Shown here piece by piece: positions 7,472 through 15,565 of a stretch of DNA of 64,000 bases. Numbering within the stretch: the stretch's first letter is position 1; every line of letters begins with the position of its first letter. The notes beneath the pieces were generated by a model. It saw nothing but the letters and a program-made list of their open reading frames with translations. It made no database searches and was not told where the DNA came from. A program made the position numbers and the translations under genes. The DNA is from Mesotoga sp. BH458_6_3_2_1 (GTDB lineage: Bacteria; Thermotogota; Thermotogae; Petrotogales; Kosmotogaceae), in assembly GCF_003664995.1 (NCBI RefSeq), contig NZ_JFHL01000015.1:55338-119337 (forward strand). The letters are read 5' to 3'.

Positions 7472-10400
7472 TTACTCGGTGAATTGAAACCCCTCTTTGA
7501 AAAGCTCAAGGCAGGCTTCGACGACTCTGCGATCGTAGAACTTTCCAGAGTTTTGCCGTATTTCATCCAGTGCCGCCTCTATTCCAAGAGATGCTCTATA
7601 AGGTCTGTGAGAAGACATTGCCTCAACTACATCGGCAACGGCAATAATACGGGCCTCTATTCTGATTTCATCGCCCGTTAATCCTCTGGGATATCCGGAT
7701 CCATCAAGTCTCTCATGGTGTTGAGCAACGATATCGGCGATCGGCCATGGGAAGTAAACCTCTTTCAGTATGTCGTACCCCTTCTTTGAATGCTCTCTAA
7801 CTAAATCGTATTCGAGATTGTTCAGTCTTACCGGCTTCGTCAGTATTTCAGTGGGCACTGCGCTTTTCCCTATGTCATGAAGCAAAGCGGCTACCCTTAT
7901 CGATTCAACGATATCTTCATGCATCTCATCCTCAGAAAACAGCTTTCTCGCTATTGCTGTCGAAAGCTCGCTTACACGTTTCTGATGGCCGGAAGTGTAG
8001 GGATCCCTCGCTTCAACAAGGGAAGACAAAGTATTTATAAGTGACTCAAGGCTCTTCTTGACTGACGCCTCGGCGATCTTTCTCTCGGAGATATCCAAAA
8101 CAATGGCAACAAAGACACGTTCATATTCGTTGTCGTGAAGCTGCAGTCTTACTTCGACGGGATACCCGGTTCCATTCTTTCTTATATGAACGGTTTCGAA
8201 GACCTCGTAACTTCCAGGCTCTTTTTTGAGTCTGGAGATAATGTCTTCGAAGACCCTTCTGTCCATCTCCAACTTCAGATCCAGTGGAGTCATCTTTCGC
8301 AACTCTTCAAGAGAGTACCCTGAATTCTCTATAGCACCCTTGTTCGCTTGCAGAAATCTCAGAGTCTCTGGATCGAATATATATAGCTCATTCACTGAAA
8401 GATCTATGACTCTTCCCAATCTGGTGAGGGCCATCTCTGCGAGCTTCCATTCGGTAATATCCATGGCGATTGCACCGACCATGGGTTTATCCTCTTCTGA
8501 AACAATTGGAAACTTCTGAACATAGAGGATCCTTTCCTTGCCGTCGGTACCGAGTACCCTCTCTTCCCTCACGATGTTTTCCCCGTTCTGAGTCCTCCTG
8601 TCATCTTCGAGTATTAGCTTGCCGAGTTCTCCGGGATAGTTGGCTTCGGGATTCTTTCCTTTCCAGTCTTCTTTGAAACCAAAGACTCTGGCTGCGAAGT
8701 CATTGAAGTATGAAGTCTTCAGGTCACTATCAGAAATGAATACGGCTCCGGGCAGTTTATCCATGAAAAGAGAAAACCTCTTCTGAAGAACTCTCTCGTT
8801 CTTCTCAATTCTTATCTTATGAATCGCAAAAGAAATATCATCCACGATTTCGGAAAAGAGATCTCTTTCATCCTTCGAAAAAGAGAAGCTCTGTTTCATA
8901 ACTACGGCCATAGCACCCAGGATATTGCCACCGATTCTGAGCCCTTTCGCGAAGACTGCAAGATCATCTAAATCGCTGCTTGTTACGCATTGTTTGTTGT
9001 ACTCTCTTCCAGTTAAGGAGATCACTCCTTCTTCTTCCATTGCCCTTCTCAAAAGAGGAGGAATTTCTCCCGACTCGAAGATCGAGTCGACTTCGAGCAG
9101 CTGCGTTCTGCTGAAGCCAGAAGCGGCCCAGTTCTTCACATTTTCATTCTCAACTAGAACAAGAAGACATCTTTCGAAACCGCGGGAACCCGTCATAAGC
9201 TCCGTCGCTCTTTTAATCAACTCTTCAACATCGGTTGCCGATACTATCAGCTGGTTTACTCTTCTAATAGATGATAGAACACCGCTCTGATGCTCTAGCT
9301 GAGCCTCTAGTCTCAGTGACAGTATTCCATAGGAGATATCTTCGCCGAGCTCTTCAAGAAGGCGAACCTCCTCATTATCAAATGCATCTTCCTCCGTGGA
9401 ATAAATAACAAAGCCGCCGATAATCTCTTTTCCAATAACAAGAGGCACGGCAATCGATGACTTCAACCCGTACTTCAGAACTGTCTTCTTCCAAGGAAGA
9501 TAGTCGGGTGAACTGTCGATTTCCCTTGAAATGAATGTCCTGCCGGTCTTTATGGCTTTTCCTATTGCGCTTCTGCTCAATTCGCTGTTATCCCAGGCGA
9601 CTGTAACTTCGTAGGGATATCCCTTTGCCACTCCACTTACCGCAACAGGAGTCAGCATTTTCCCCCCGGACTTCTTGAAGGCTATCCAGACAAGAGGGAA
9701 CCCTCCATTTTCGACCACGATGTCACAAAGTCCCTTAAGTAAAGAATGTTCATCCTTTGCATGGACAAGAAATTCGTTTGCCCTGAACATTAGGGTGAGC
9801 AATTTGTTGAGCTTCTGAAGTTTGATTTCATCCATCCTGCGCTGGGTAAGATCGGTGTACATTCCGACCATCCTCAAGGGTTTTCCTTCACTGTCTCTTG
9901 AGACAATTCGTGCTCTATCACGAACCCAGACAAGAGAACCGTTCTTCCCTATAAGCCTGTACTCTTTTTCATAGAATGGTATATCGCCCTTGAAACATCT
10001 GTTGAGAACTGACTTCACCTCTTCAACATCTTCGGGATGAATTCTCTTCTCCCATTCGCTGACATGGTCAGAGATCTCTTCGTCAGAGAAACCAAGCATG
10101 TCCTTCCACCGCTTCGAAAAAAAGGCTTCACCGGTTTCAATATTCCAGTCCCAAATGCCTTCCCCAGAAGCTTCAACAGCAAATGAAAATCTTTCTAGAT
10201 TCTCCCTAAATATTTGACTAGTAGAGATTTTTTCAAGGGAATTTGATAGACCGACTGCCACTGCGCAGAGAAGGTTTCTCTCTTCATCAAGAAATGGTTC
10301 TCCGGGAAATTTAACCTGGTCTGAGAGGGAGACTCCGATTTCCCCTACCGTTCTTCCATCCACAATCAGGTCCGAAAAGATGGTGCGACTCTCATGCCAG

Positions 10401-10630
10401 GTATCCTTCGAAGAGCATTGTCGCCCATCAATCACGATTCTTACGGTAACAAGATCGGGATATCTGAATCCTCCTGCAAGCTGATCCAAAACCAGTCGAA
10501 CAGCTTCATCTGAATTAGTGGCCTTGTGAAGGGACTTGTAGATTTTGTAGAGACAATCAAGTTCTTTAATCCTCTCTTGAAGGGCAAGAACTGATTCTTC
10601 TGAAATGTCGCTACCTTTTTCTTTCCTCAC
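7472..10630 (-). CDS. Multi-sensor HD-GYP cyclic-di-GMP phosphodiesterase
   Basis: GTG 10630 has GAGAGG seven bases upstream. The 1052 residues read as a GAF region (~20-135), a PAS/PAC pair (~145-265, ending VGMYTDLTQRR), two further GAF regions (~275-430 and ~440-605), two PAS domains (~615-735 and ~740-860, ending VFVAIVLDISERK), and a C-terminal HD-GYP domain (~870-1045). The HD domain carries SGHQKRVSELS, LLHDIGK and HHERLDGSGYPRGL, so both the metal site and the GYP motif are intact; it should hydrolyse c-di-GMP. I see no GGDEF domain and no membrane segment, so it would be a soluble sensor. It is transcribed alone. Confidence 0.88.
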   Translation of the reverse strand: MRKEKGSDISEESVLALQERIKELDCLYKIYKSLHKATNSDEAVRLVLDQLAGGFRYPDLVTVRIVIDGRQCSSKDTWHESRTIFSDLIVDGRTVGEIGVSLSDQVKFPGEPFLDEERNLLCAVAVGLSNSLEKISTSQIFRENLERFSFAVEASGEGIWDWNIETGEAFFSKRWKDMLGFSDEEISDHVSEWEKRIHPEDVEEVKSVLNRCFKGDIPFYEKEYRLIGKNGSLVWVRDRARIVSRDSEGKPLRMVGMYTDLTQRRMDEIKLQKLNKLLTLMFRANEFLVHAKDEHSLLKGLCDIVVENGGFPLVWIAFKKSGGKMLTPVAVSGVAKGYPYEVTVAWDNSELSRSAIGKAIKTGRTFISREIDSSPDYLPWKKTVLKYGLKSSIAVPLVIGKEIIGGFVIYSTEEDAFDNEEVRLLEELGEDISYGILSLRLEAQLEHQSGVLSSIRRVNQLIVSATDVEELIKRATELMTGSRGFERCLLVLVENENVKNWAASGFSRTQLLEVDSIFESGEIPPLLRRAMEEEGVISLTGREYNKQCVTSSDLDDLAVFAKGLRIGGNILGAMAVVMKQSFSFSKDERDLFSEIVDDISFAIHKIRIEKNERVLQKRFSLFMDKLPGAVFISDSDLKTSYFNDFAARVFGFKEDWKGKNPEANYPGELGKLILEDDRRTQNGENIVREERVLGTDGKERILYVQKFPIVSEEDKPMVGAIAMDITEWKLAEMALTRLGRVIDLSVNELYIFDPETLRFLQANKGAIENSGYSLEELRKMTPLDLKLEMDRRVFEDIISRLKKEPGSYEVFETVHIRKNGTGYPVEVRLQLHDNEYERVFVAIVLDISERKIAEASVKKSLESLINTLSSLVEARDPYTSGHQKRVSELSTAIARKLFSEDEMHEDIVESIRVAALLHDIGKSAVPTEILTKPVRLNNLEYDLVREHSKKGYDILKEVYFPWPIADIVAQHHERLDGSGYPRGLTGDEIRIEARIIAVADVVEAMSSHRPYRASLGIEAALDEIRQNSGKFYDRRVVEACLELFKEGFQFTE

Positions 10631-10704
10631 TTAGACGCCTCTCTCCGCGGGAGTATAGAATCATTCTAGCATTAAAGAATACGGTTGCAAGCCCATGTTT
10701 TGAC

Positions 10705-10738
10705 TATAAAAAGCCGTTCCGAAAGAGAACGGAACGGC
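10705..10738 (-). terminator. Intrinsic terminator of the NapH-like gene
   Basis: GCCGTTCCG and CGGAACGGC form a 9-bp stem with an 8-base loop (10713-10738). On the minus strand it is followed by a run of five T residues. It lies just past the stop of the ferredoxin-like gene ending at 10781. Confidence 0.88.
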
Positions 10739-10780
10739 AGGAGCTTACTTTATTTTGGTGTTTTCCTTAGGAAAGACCCA

Positions 10781-11416
10781 TCATTTCGACCTTGAATATG
10801 TTATCGAGGTCTTGGGACATTTTTCCTTGCACTTCAGGCATACTAAGCACTCTGAAGTGTCTATCTTCATACCATCATCCTCTTTTTCAATCGCACTTAC
10901 AGGGCAAACTCTTTGACAGATCCCACAGGAAACGCATGATGTTTTTTCGACTCTCATTCCAAAGAGCGGGTTTCTTGAGAATATTGATAGAAGTGTTCCG
11001 AAGGGACATATATATCTGTGCCAGAATTCCTCTTCGAATACCAGAGTAACTAAGACTGAGAAAGCGGTGATGTACAGAAGCAGGTTCATCCTGATTCTAA
11101 AAGCCTTAACGGCTACCATGAGCATGACGAAGAGCACCAGTACAGTCCACCTAAATATGTTGTTCTTGAATACTGCGGGTGTTTTGAGTCTCTTAATCTT
11201 CAGTTTAGAGTACAACCAGTTGATGGGTCTGAATAATGTCTCCATTGGACATATCCATCCGCAATAGACTCTTCCCAGAAAAATAGCTCCTAAGAGACCG
11301 ATTCCGAATATCAGGAACCACCTCTGTAAATCCTTGTTTCTCAACAAGAATAAGAAGAGTGCAAGAAAAATTATCTCCACTATTACTCTGAGAGTTGTGG
11401 CTTTTTTGTTTGACAT
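10781..11416 (-). CDS. NapH-like membrane 4Fe-4S protein
   Basis: ATG 11416 follows GGGAGAG. The 211-residue protein has four hydrophobic helices, the two cytoplasmic cysteine motifs of the NapH/YccM group (CGWICP and YICPFG), and a C-terminal domain with two CxxCxxCxxxCP clusters (CVSCGICQRVCP and CLVCLKCKEKCP), that is, two 4Fe-4S ferredoxin sites. Family members pass electrons across the membrane. There is no reductase gene beside it, so its partner is elsewhere. It is a single-gene unit closed by a strong terminator. Confidence 0.85.
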   Translation of the reverse strand: MSNKKATTLRVIVEIIFLALFLFLLRNKDLQRWFLIFGIGLLGAIFLGRVYCGWICPMETLFRPINWLYSKLKIKRLKTPAVFKNNIFRWTVLVLFVMLMVAVKAFRIRMNLLLYITAFSVLVTLVFEEEFWHRYICPFGTLLSIFSRNPLFGMRVEKTSCVSCGICQRVCPVSAIEKEDDGMKIDTSECLVCLKCKEKCPKTSITYSRSK

Positions 11417-11559
11417 AGTAATCTCTCCCTTCGATCAAAGTCTATAGCATTGGAGAGATCAAGTCCGTGACATCTATCACGAATTTCTCTATTGACTAAG
11501 ATCCTGATTGATTTTCTGGTATATTCTTCTCTATAGGTCTGAATACTGGTGGTGATTCT

Positions 11560-12339
11560 TTGAAGAAGATCGACGGAAGTGAATGGAAGAGACTCCTTCC
11601 TTTTCTGTACAGAAGAAAGGAGCTGAACATGTTCATAATAGGAGATATTGAGAATACAAGTCCAGATTCAAAGCATTTGGAAATCTTCCTTGAAGGAAAC
11701 TTCGAACACCCTGACGGGATCCTACTTCGGTACTACAAATTCTTCGTTCTTGCAGATACTGATAGAACGGATTTCAAAGAAGCAGCCGAAATCATAAGGA
11801 GGTACAAGAGGGCAATGATGTTGAGTGGTACAGTTGGTGGGATAGATGCTATTTCTTCGCATTTGAGTGACTTGCTCAAGGAAGAGGACACGCTACATTT
11901 CGCAATTCTGAAAGAACCCAGTCTCATAGAGCCAATACATAAGGTAAGAAGGGCAACGATGAAAGATGCTTTGAGACTCCTTGCTTTTCTTGGTTCCATA
12001 GAGGAGTTTCACGCTACGGAAGAAGAGTCCTTCATTGACACGCTGAGAGACGGTAGCACCCGAAGATACATGATTGAAGATGGGAGCGAGATCGTGGCTA
12101 CGGCCGCCAGTACTTCAGAGAGTTCTGACATGGCAATGATAATTGGCGTTGCAACAAGAAAGGATTTCAGAGGGCGGGGTCTTGCTTCGGCCGTTGTATC
12201 TAGGCTATGTGAAGATTTACTCGCCGAGGGAAAGATACCGTGCTTGCTATACGACAATCCAGAGGCGGGAAGGATCTATAATCGGCTGGGTTTCAGAGAG
12301 ATTGGCAAGCTGAAAACACTCAGGTTCAGAAAACAATAA
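11560..12339 (+). CDS. GNAT family acetyltransferase
   Basis: TTG 11560 follows GGTGGTGAT. The 259-residue protein has a divergent N-terminal half and a C-terminal GNAT domain with the acetyl-CoA loop in VATRKDFRGRGLASAVV, then the usual Tyr-containing NRLGF motif near the end (IYNRLGFREIG). It resembles the two-domain predicted acetyltransferases with an N-terminal GNAT-like remnant. The acceptor substrate is unknown. It ends three bases before the convergent gene at 12343. Confidence 0.8.
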   Translation: MKKIDGSEWKRLLPFLYRRKELNMFIIGDIENTSPDSKHLEIFLEGNFEHPDGILLRYYKFFVLADTDRTDFKEAAEIIRRYKRAMMLSGTVGGIDAISSHLSDLLKEEDTLHFAILKEPSLIEPIHKVRRATMKDALRLLAFLGSIEEFHATEEESFIDTLRDGSTRRYMIEDGSEIVATAASTSESSDMAMIIGVATRKDFRGRGLASAVVSRLCEDLLAEGKIPCLLYDNPEAGRIYNRLGFREIGKLKTLRFRKQ

Positions 12340-12342
12340 CCT

Positions 12343-12807
12343 TCAGAAATCAAAGACAACTCCGATCTGACCCATTGGAACAAAACTGGTTTCCGGGTTC
12401 GTAATTCGCTGATACATTCCAAGACTCATCCCAAGCTGAAAACCTGTTTTGAAACTAGGATTGAGACTCCATTTGATCTCAAGAAGCATTCCCACCATTG
12501 CCGCCAAATGGAGTGCGCCGGAGAATATTGCTCCAGCACAACCTCTTGCAATAGCTGAAATTATCATCTTCTCTCTCCGAAGAACCTCAAATGACGAACT
12601 GTATCCTCCGGTGAGCGAGAAAGACCAGCGACCACCTGAACCAAATATCGTAATCGGTGGTATCGCTCCCACCCCGCAGTAGATACCGGAGTCCAGTTCT
12701 AGAGAGAAGCCGATTATTGCTGGACCTTCTATTCCAGCTCGCAGTGTGAGTCCCGGAACTGCCGCAAAGAAAACCAGAAAGGTGAAGATCATAGCAATCG
12801 TTTTCAG
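12343..12807 (-). CDS. Small exported protein of unknown function, probable CTG start
   Basis: A strong ribosome site (GGAGGAG, 12814-12820 on the minus strand) sits six bases before CTG 12807; this start gives LKTIAMIFTFLVFFAAVPG, a classical signal peptide with a lysine in the n-region. The first ATG (12792) is 21 bases from the ribosome site, too far. The 154-residue product is rich in Gly and hydrophobic beta stretches and ends FVPMGQIGVVFDF, the aromatic C-terminus typical of outer-membrane beta-barrels. I therefore think it may be a small outer-membrane barrel; the family is not recognised. Confidence 0.55.
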   Translation of the reverse strand: MKTIAMIFTFLVFFAAVPGLTLRAGIEGPAIIGFSLELDSGIYCGVGAIPPITIFGSGGRWSFSLTGGYSSSFEVLRREKMIISAIARGCAGAIFSGALHLAAMVGMLLEIKWSLNPSFKTGFQLGMSLGMYQRITNPETSFVPMGQIGVVFDF

Positions 12808-12935
12808 TGAAATCTCCTCCTTCTTCAACGAGATTATATTCCTGTTTGAACGCCTAACGATACGATTCAGTACACATTTGACGGGGCAGTTCAATGATAG
12901 AATCTTAATAGTGATTAAGAGTGAGGTGTTGTTCA

Positions 12936-13346
12936 ATGGAGCTGAGCGAGATGTCGGCCAGAGAGGTTCTAAAGGCCTTTTTCGAAAGCTATAGGAATCA
13001 GGATTCAGAGTCATTAAGAGCACTTTGCAGTAAGGAAATCACCTATATAAATCCTGAAGGACTTGTCAGCGAAGGCATTGACGAATTCCTTGATCTTCTG
13101 AAAAAGGAATTCGATTCATTTGGAGTTCTTTTCGAGCCGATATCTTGGGAAGTTACCGTCGAAAAACCTTCACTCTGTTCTATTTCTTGGAAAAGAGGTA
13201 TTAAATTTGCAAGGAAAGCTGCCTTCAGAAGAGTGGAGATTTTTGGCTCGGCTTTTCTTATGAAGGCTGACAGTGGATGGCAGTTGCTGCATTTTCAACA
13301 GGCAATTGCAGGCTCCTTCGCTAAGCTTTTTAGGGTCAAGAAGTGA
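12936..13346 (+). CDS. SnoaL/NTF2-like small protein
   Basis: ATG 12936 follows GAGGTG at about 12923. The 136-residue protein begins SAREVLKAFFESYRNQDSES and continues LRALCSKEITYINPEG, then WQLLHFQQ near the end, the pattern of the NTF2-like cone fold (SnoaL or DUF4440 type). Such proteins bind or convert small ligands; nothing here fixes the role. TTGACG at about 12880 is a possible -35 for this gene, but its spacing to TAGAAT is short. Confidence 0.6.
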   Translation: MELSEMSAREVLKAFFESYRNQDSESLRALCSKEITYINPEGLVSEGIDEFLDLLKKEFDSFGVLFEPISWEVTVEKPSLCSISWKRGIKFARKAAFRRVEIFGSAFLMKADSGWQLLHFQQAIAGSFAKLFRVKK

Positions 13347-13485
13347 GCATGGCTTCTCTTGCAGATCATACATGTTTTCATGAGGTCTTAATGCTTAACT
13401 GATGATGTAGAATATTGATACGGTACTACGAACCGACTGAACAGATCTGCCCGGCAATTAACGTCATTTTCAGGAGGACAAATCT

Positions 13486-14715
13486 GTGGATAACACTAAG
13501 AAAGCCTGGCTCGTAGTTTTCAGTGGTCTTGGAGTTAACCTTACGCTCGGCGTCCTCTATTCATGGGGAATTATTTCTGCCGCCCTGATAGACGACTTCA
13601 ACTGGACAGCAACTCAGACTCAAATACCTTATATGTTGGCTTCTGCAGTCTTTGCCATTACCATGATTCCGGGAGGAAAACTGCAGGATAGATTTGGTCC
13701 TAGACCCGTTCTCTTTTTTTCCTCGATGCTTGCCGGTATAGGGTTCGTCTTTTCCGGGTTGAATCTTACGGTAGCCGGTTTGACCATTTTCTTTGGACTT
13801 GTATTTGGATTGGCAATGGGTTTCGGTTATTCATCACCAACGCCGGCAGCCGTGAAGTGGTTCCATTCAGATCACAGAGGGCTAGTCTCGGGGATCGTAG
13901 TGAGTGGCTTCGGGTTGGCTCCAGTATATATCGCGCCCCTTACTTCTGGCCTTATAGAGCTGTTTGGCCTTCCTATAGCTCTGATGATCCTGGGTTTTCT
14001 CTTCTTCCTTATTGTGTTTACTCTCTCATTCTTTATCTCCAACCCTTCCGATGGTTTCGAGAAGGTGAAACTGAAGAAGAAATCGAGAAGAGTTCACAGA
14101 CTTGCAACAAAGGATTACAAACTGACTGAGATGATAAGAACATCTCAGTTCTATATGTTGTGGACCATGTTTTTCTTTGGTACATTTGCTGGGTTGCTTA
14201 TTATTGGCCAGATGTCTAAGATCGGACTCGAGCAGGCATCTATAAGTAACGGTTTTCTGCTTGTGGTAGTATATGCGATTTTTAATTTCATTGGTCGCGT
14301 AACGTGGGGAACGATATCGGATTTCATCGGTAGAACTGCCACACTATTCACGATGTTCGCTATCCAGGCCGTAATATACTTCTTGTTCAGCTCGCTCAGA
14401 AACCCTCTTGCGCTTTTGATAGGTAAGAGTATAGTCGGATTTACTTTCGGTGGGATGCTTGCCATCTTCCCCGTGATAACGGCAGATTTCTATGGTGTCA
14501 AGAACCTGGGAGTGAATTATGGTGTCATGATAACTGCCTGGGGGGTCGGCGGTGTTGTCGGACCTTTGCTGGGAGGAGTTGCTCGAGATGTTACTGGTGG
14601 ATATGAGATAAGCTATATTGTGTCAGCTGTTCTAAGCGTTGCGGGGGCGTTGCTCAGTTTGATTGTGAAACACCCCGAGGCTGTATACAACAAAGCAGAA
14701 TCAGGGGGAGCTTAA
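13486..14715 (+). CDS. OFA-type MFS transporter
   Basis: GTG 13486 follows CAGGAGGAC. The 409-residue protein has twelve hydrophobic segments and the OFA group pattern: LGVLYSWGIIS in helix 1, PGGKLQDRFGPRP after helix 2, GFGYSSPTPAAVKWF in helix 4, and TWGTISDFIGR in the second half. This group exchanges organic anions such as oxalate/formate; the substrate here is not known. Its stop overlaps the ATG of the next gene by one base, so the two are cotranscribed. Confidence 0.88.
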   Translation: MDNTKKAWLVVFSGLGVNLTLGVLYSWGIISAALIDDFNWTATQTQIPYMLASAVFAITMIPGGKLQDRFGPRPVLFFSSMLAGIGFVFSGLNLTVAGLTIFFGLVFGLAMGFGYSSPTPAAVKWFHSDHRGLVSGIVVSGFGLAPVYIAPLTSGLIELFGLPIALMILGFLFFLIVFTLSFFISNPSDGFEKVKLKKKSRRVHRLATKDYKLTEMIRTSQFYMLWTMFFFGTFAGLLIIGQMSKIGLEQASISNGFLLVVVYAIFNFIGRVTWGTISDFIGRTATLFTMFAIQAVIYFLFSSLRNPLALLIGKSIVGFTFGGMLAIFPVITADFYGVKNLGVNYGVMITAWGVGGVVGPLLGGVARDVTGGYEISYIVSAVLSVAGALLSLIVKHPEAVYNKAESGGA

Positions 14716-15065
14716 TGTCAAGACGTATAGAAACACTTGAGAAGATAAGAAAGACCCTGGCAGTATTGTCGGACGACGTTCAATGGAAGCTGGAGGATAT
14801 TGTTCTTTCAGTGGGCGATCTAATAGATGAAGAGAAGAAGGTATCCATTGATACTCTGAGAAAGTTGGGATCTATGAATTCCAACAGAATAAGCTTGCTT
14901 CTTATGTACTTGGAAGCCGTAGAAGAGAGAAACGCTCTTCTTAAGCAAAGAGTTGAAGAGCTTTGGGATGTTGAAGATGAAGAACTCGAGGGTGTTCTTG
15001 AAGACCTTGAAAGTTTTTTCGGAGTCGATGGAGATAGAAAGGGTGAGCCTCATGGAGAAGGCTAG
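14715..15065 (+). CDS. Small coiled-coil protein of unknown function
   Basis: ATG 14715 overlaps the MFS stop codon. The 116-residue product is charged and helical, with a coiled-coil stretch (LEAVEERNALLKQRVEELW) and an acidic tail. No signal peptide or known motif is seen. Translational coupling to the transporter suggests a linked role, which I cannot name. Its last four bases overlap the convergent csoR gene. Confidence 0.65.
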   Translation: MSRRIETLEKIRKTLAVLSDDVQWKLEDIVLSVGDLIDEEKKVSIDTLRKLGSMNSNRISLLLMYLEAVEERNALLKQRVEELWDVEDEELEGVLEDLESFFGVDGDRKGEPHGEG

Positions 15066-15343
15066 AGACTCTTTTCTATGTATTTCATTAGGGTTTCAAG
15101 TTCTTCTATCTTCTCATCGGCATTTCCTGAATCGATGGCTTCTCTTATGCATGTTTCGATGTGTTTGTTGACAACGGTTGTGTTTGCCTTTTTGAGAAGA
15201 GAGATAACTGCCAGAAGCTGTGTCGAAATATCTATGCAATATCGCTCTTCTTCTATCATTTTTACGATACCGTCTATTTGACCCCTTGCTGTCCTGAGAA
15301 TCTTCAACGCTCCGCTGTGTTTGTGATGAGAGTGATTATCCAT
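15062..15343 (-). CDS. csoR: CsoR-type copper-sensing repressor
   Basis: The 93-residue protein is a helical DUF156 member. The Cu(I) ligands appear in order as Cys in ERYCIDI, then His and Cys in NKHIETC, the C-H-C set of copper CsoR rather than RcnR or FrmR. The N-terminus is His-rich (MDNHSHHKHSG). It is the last gene of the copA-copZ-csoR operon, starting eight bases inside copZ. It should repress from the palindrome at 18031-18052 and release on copper binding. Confidence 0.9.
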   Translation of the reverse strand: MDNHSHHKHSGALKILRTARGQIDGIVKMIEEERYCIDISTQLLAVISLLKKANTTVVNKHIETCIREAIDSGNADEKIEELETLMKYIEKSL

Positions 15344-15551
15344 CTTCTCTTTCGATTCCCTTTAACGTATAGCCGGCATCTTCGACGGCTTCTTTCAATA
15401 AGCTGTCGTCTATCTCTTTTGTAGTGCTAATCGTTGCCACTCCGGTTCCAAGATCAACTTCTACATCCTTGACTCCTTCCAAAGCCTTCAATGAATTTTC
15501 TACCCTCATCTTGCAGTGGTTGCAGCTCATTCCTTCAATTGTCAGTCTCAT
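15336..15551 (-). CDS. copZ: Copper chaperone, HMA domain
   Basis: The 71-residue protein is a single HMA domain with the Cu(I)-binding motif MSCNHC near residue 8, then VENSLKALEGVKDVEVDL. ATG 15551 follows GGGAGGAAG. It lies 14 bases after copA and overlaps csoR, so it is cotranscribed. It should carry Cu(I) to the CopA ATPase. Confidence 0.9.
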   Translation of the reverse strand: MRLTIEGMSCNHCKMRVENSLKALEGVKDVEVDLGTGVATISTTKEIDDSLLKEAVEDAGYTLKGIEREDG

Positions 15552-15565
15552 TTTCTTCCTCCCTT

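Noticed and set aside
10713..10738. Strong hairpin first taken for a possible small RNA.
   Set aside because: Its T-run and position past the ferredoxin stop make it a terminator.
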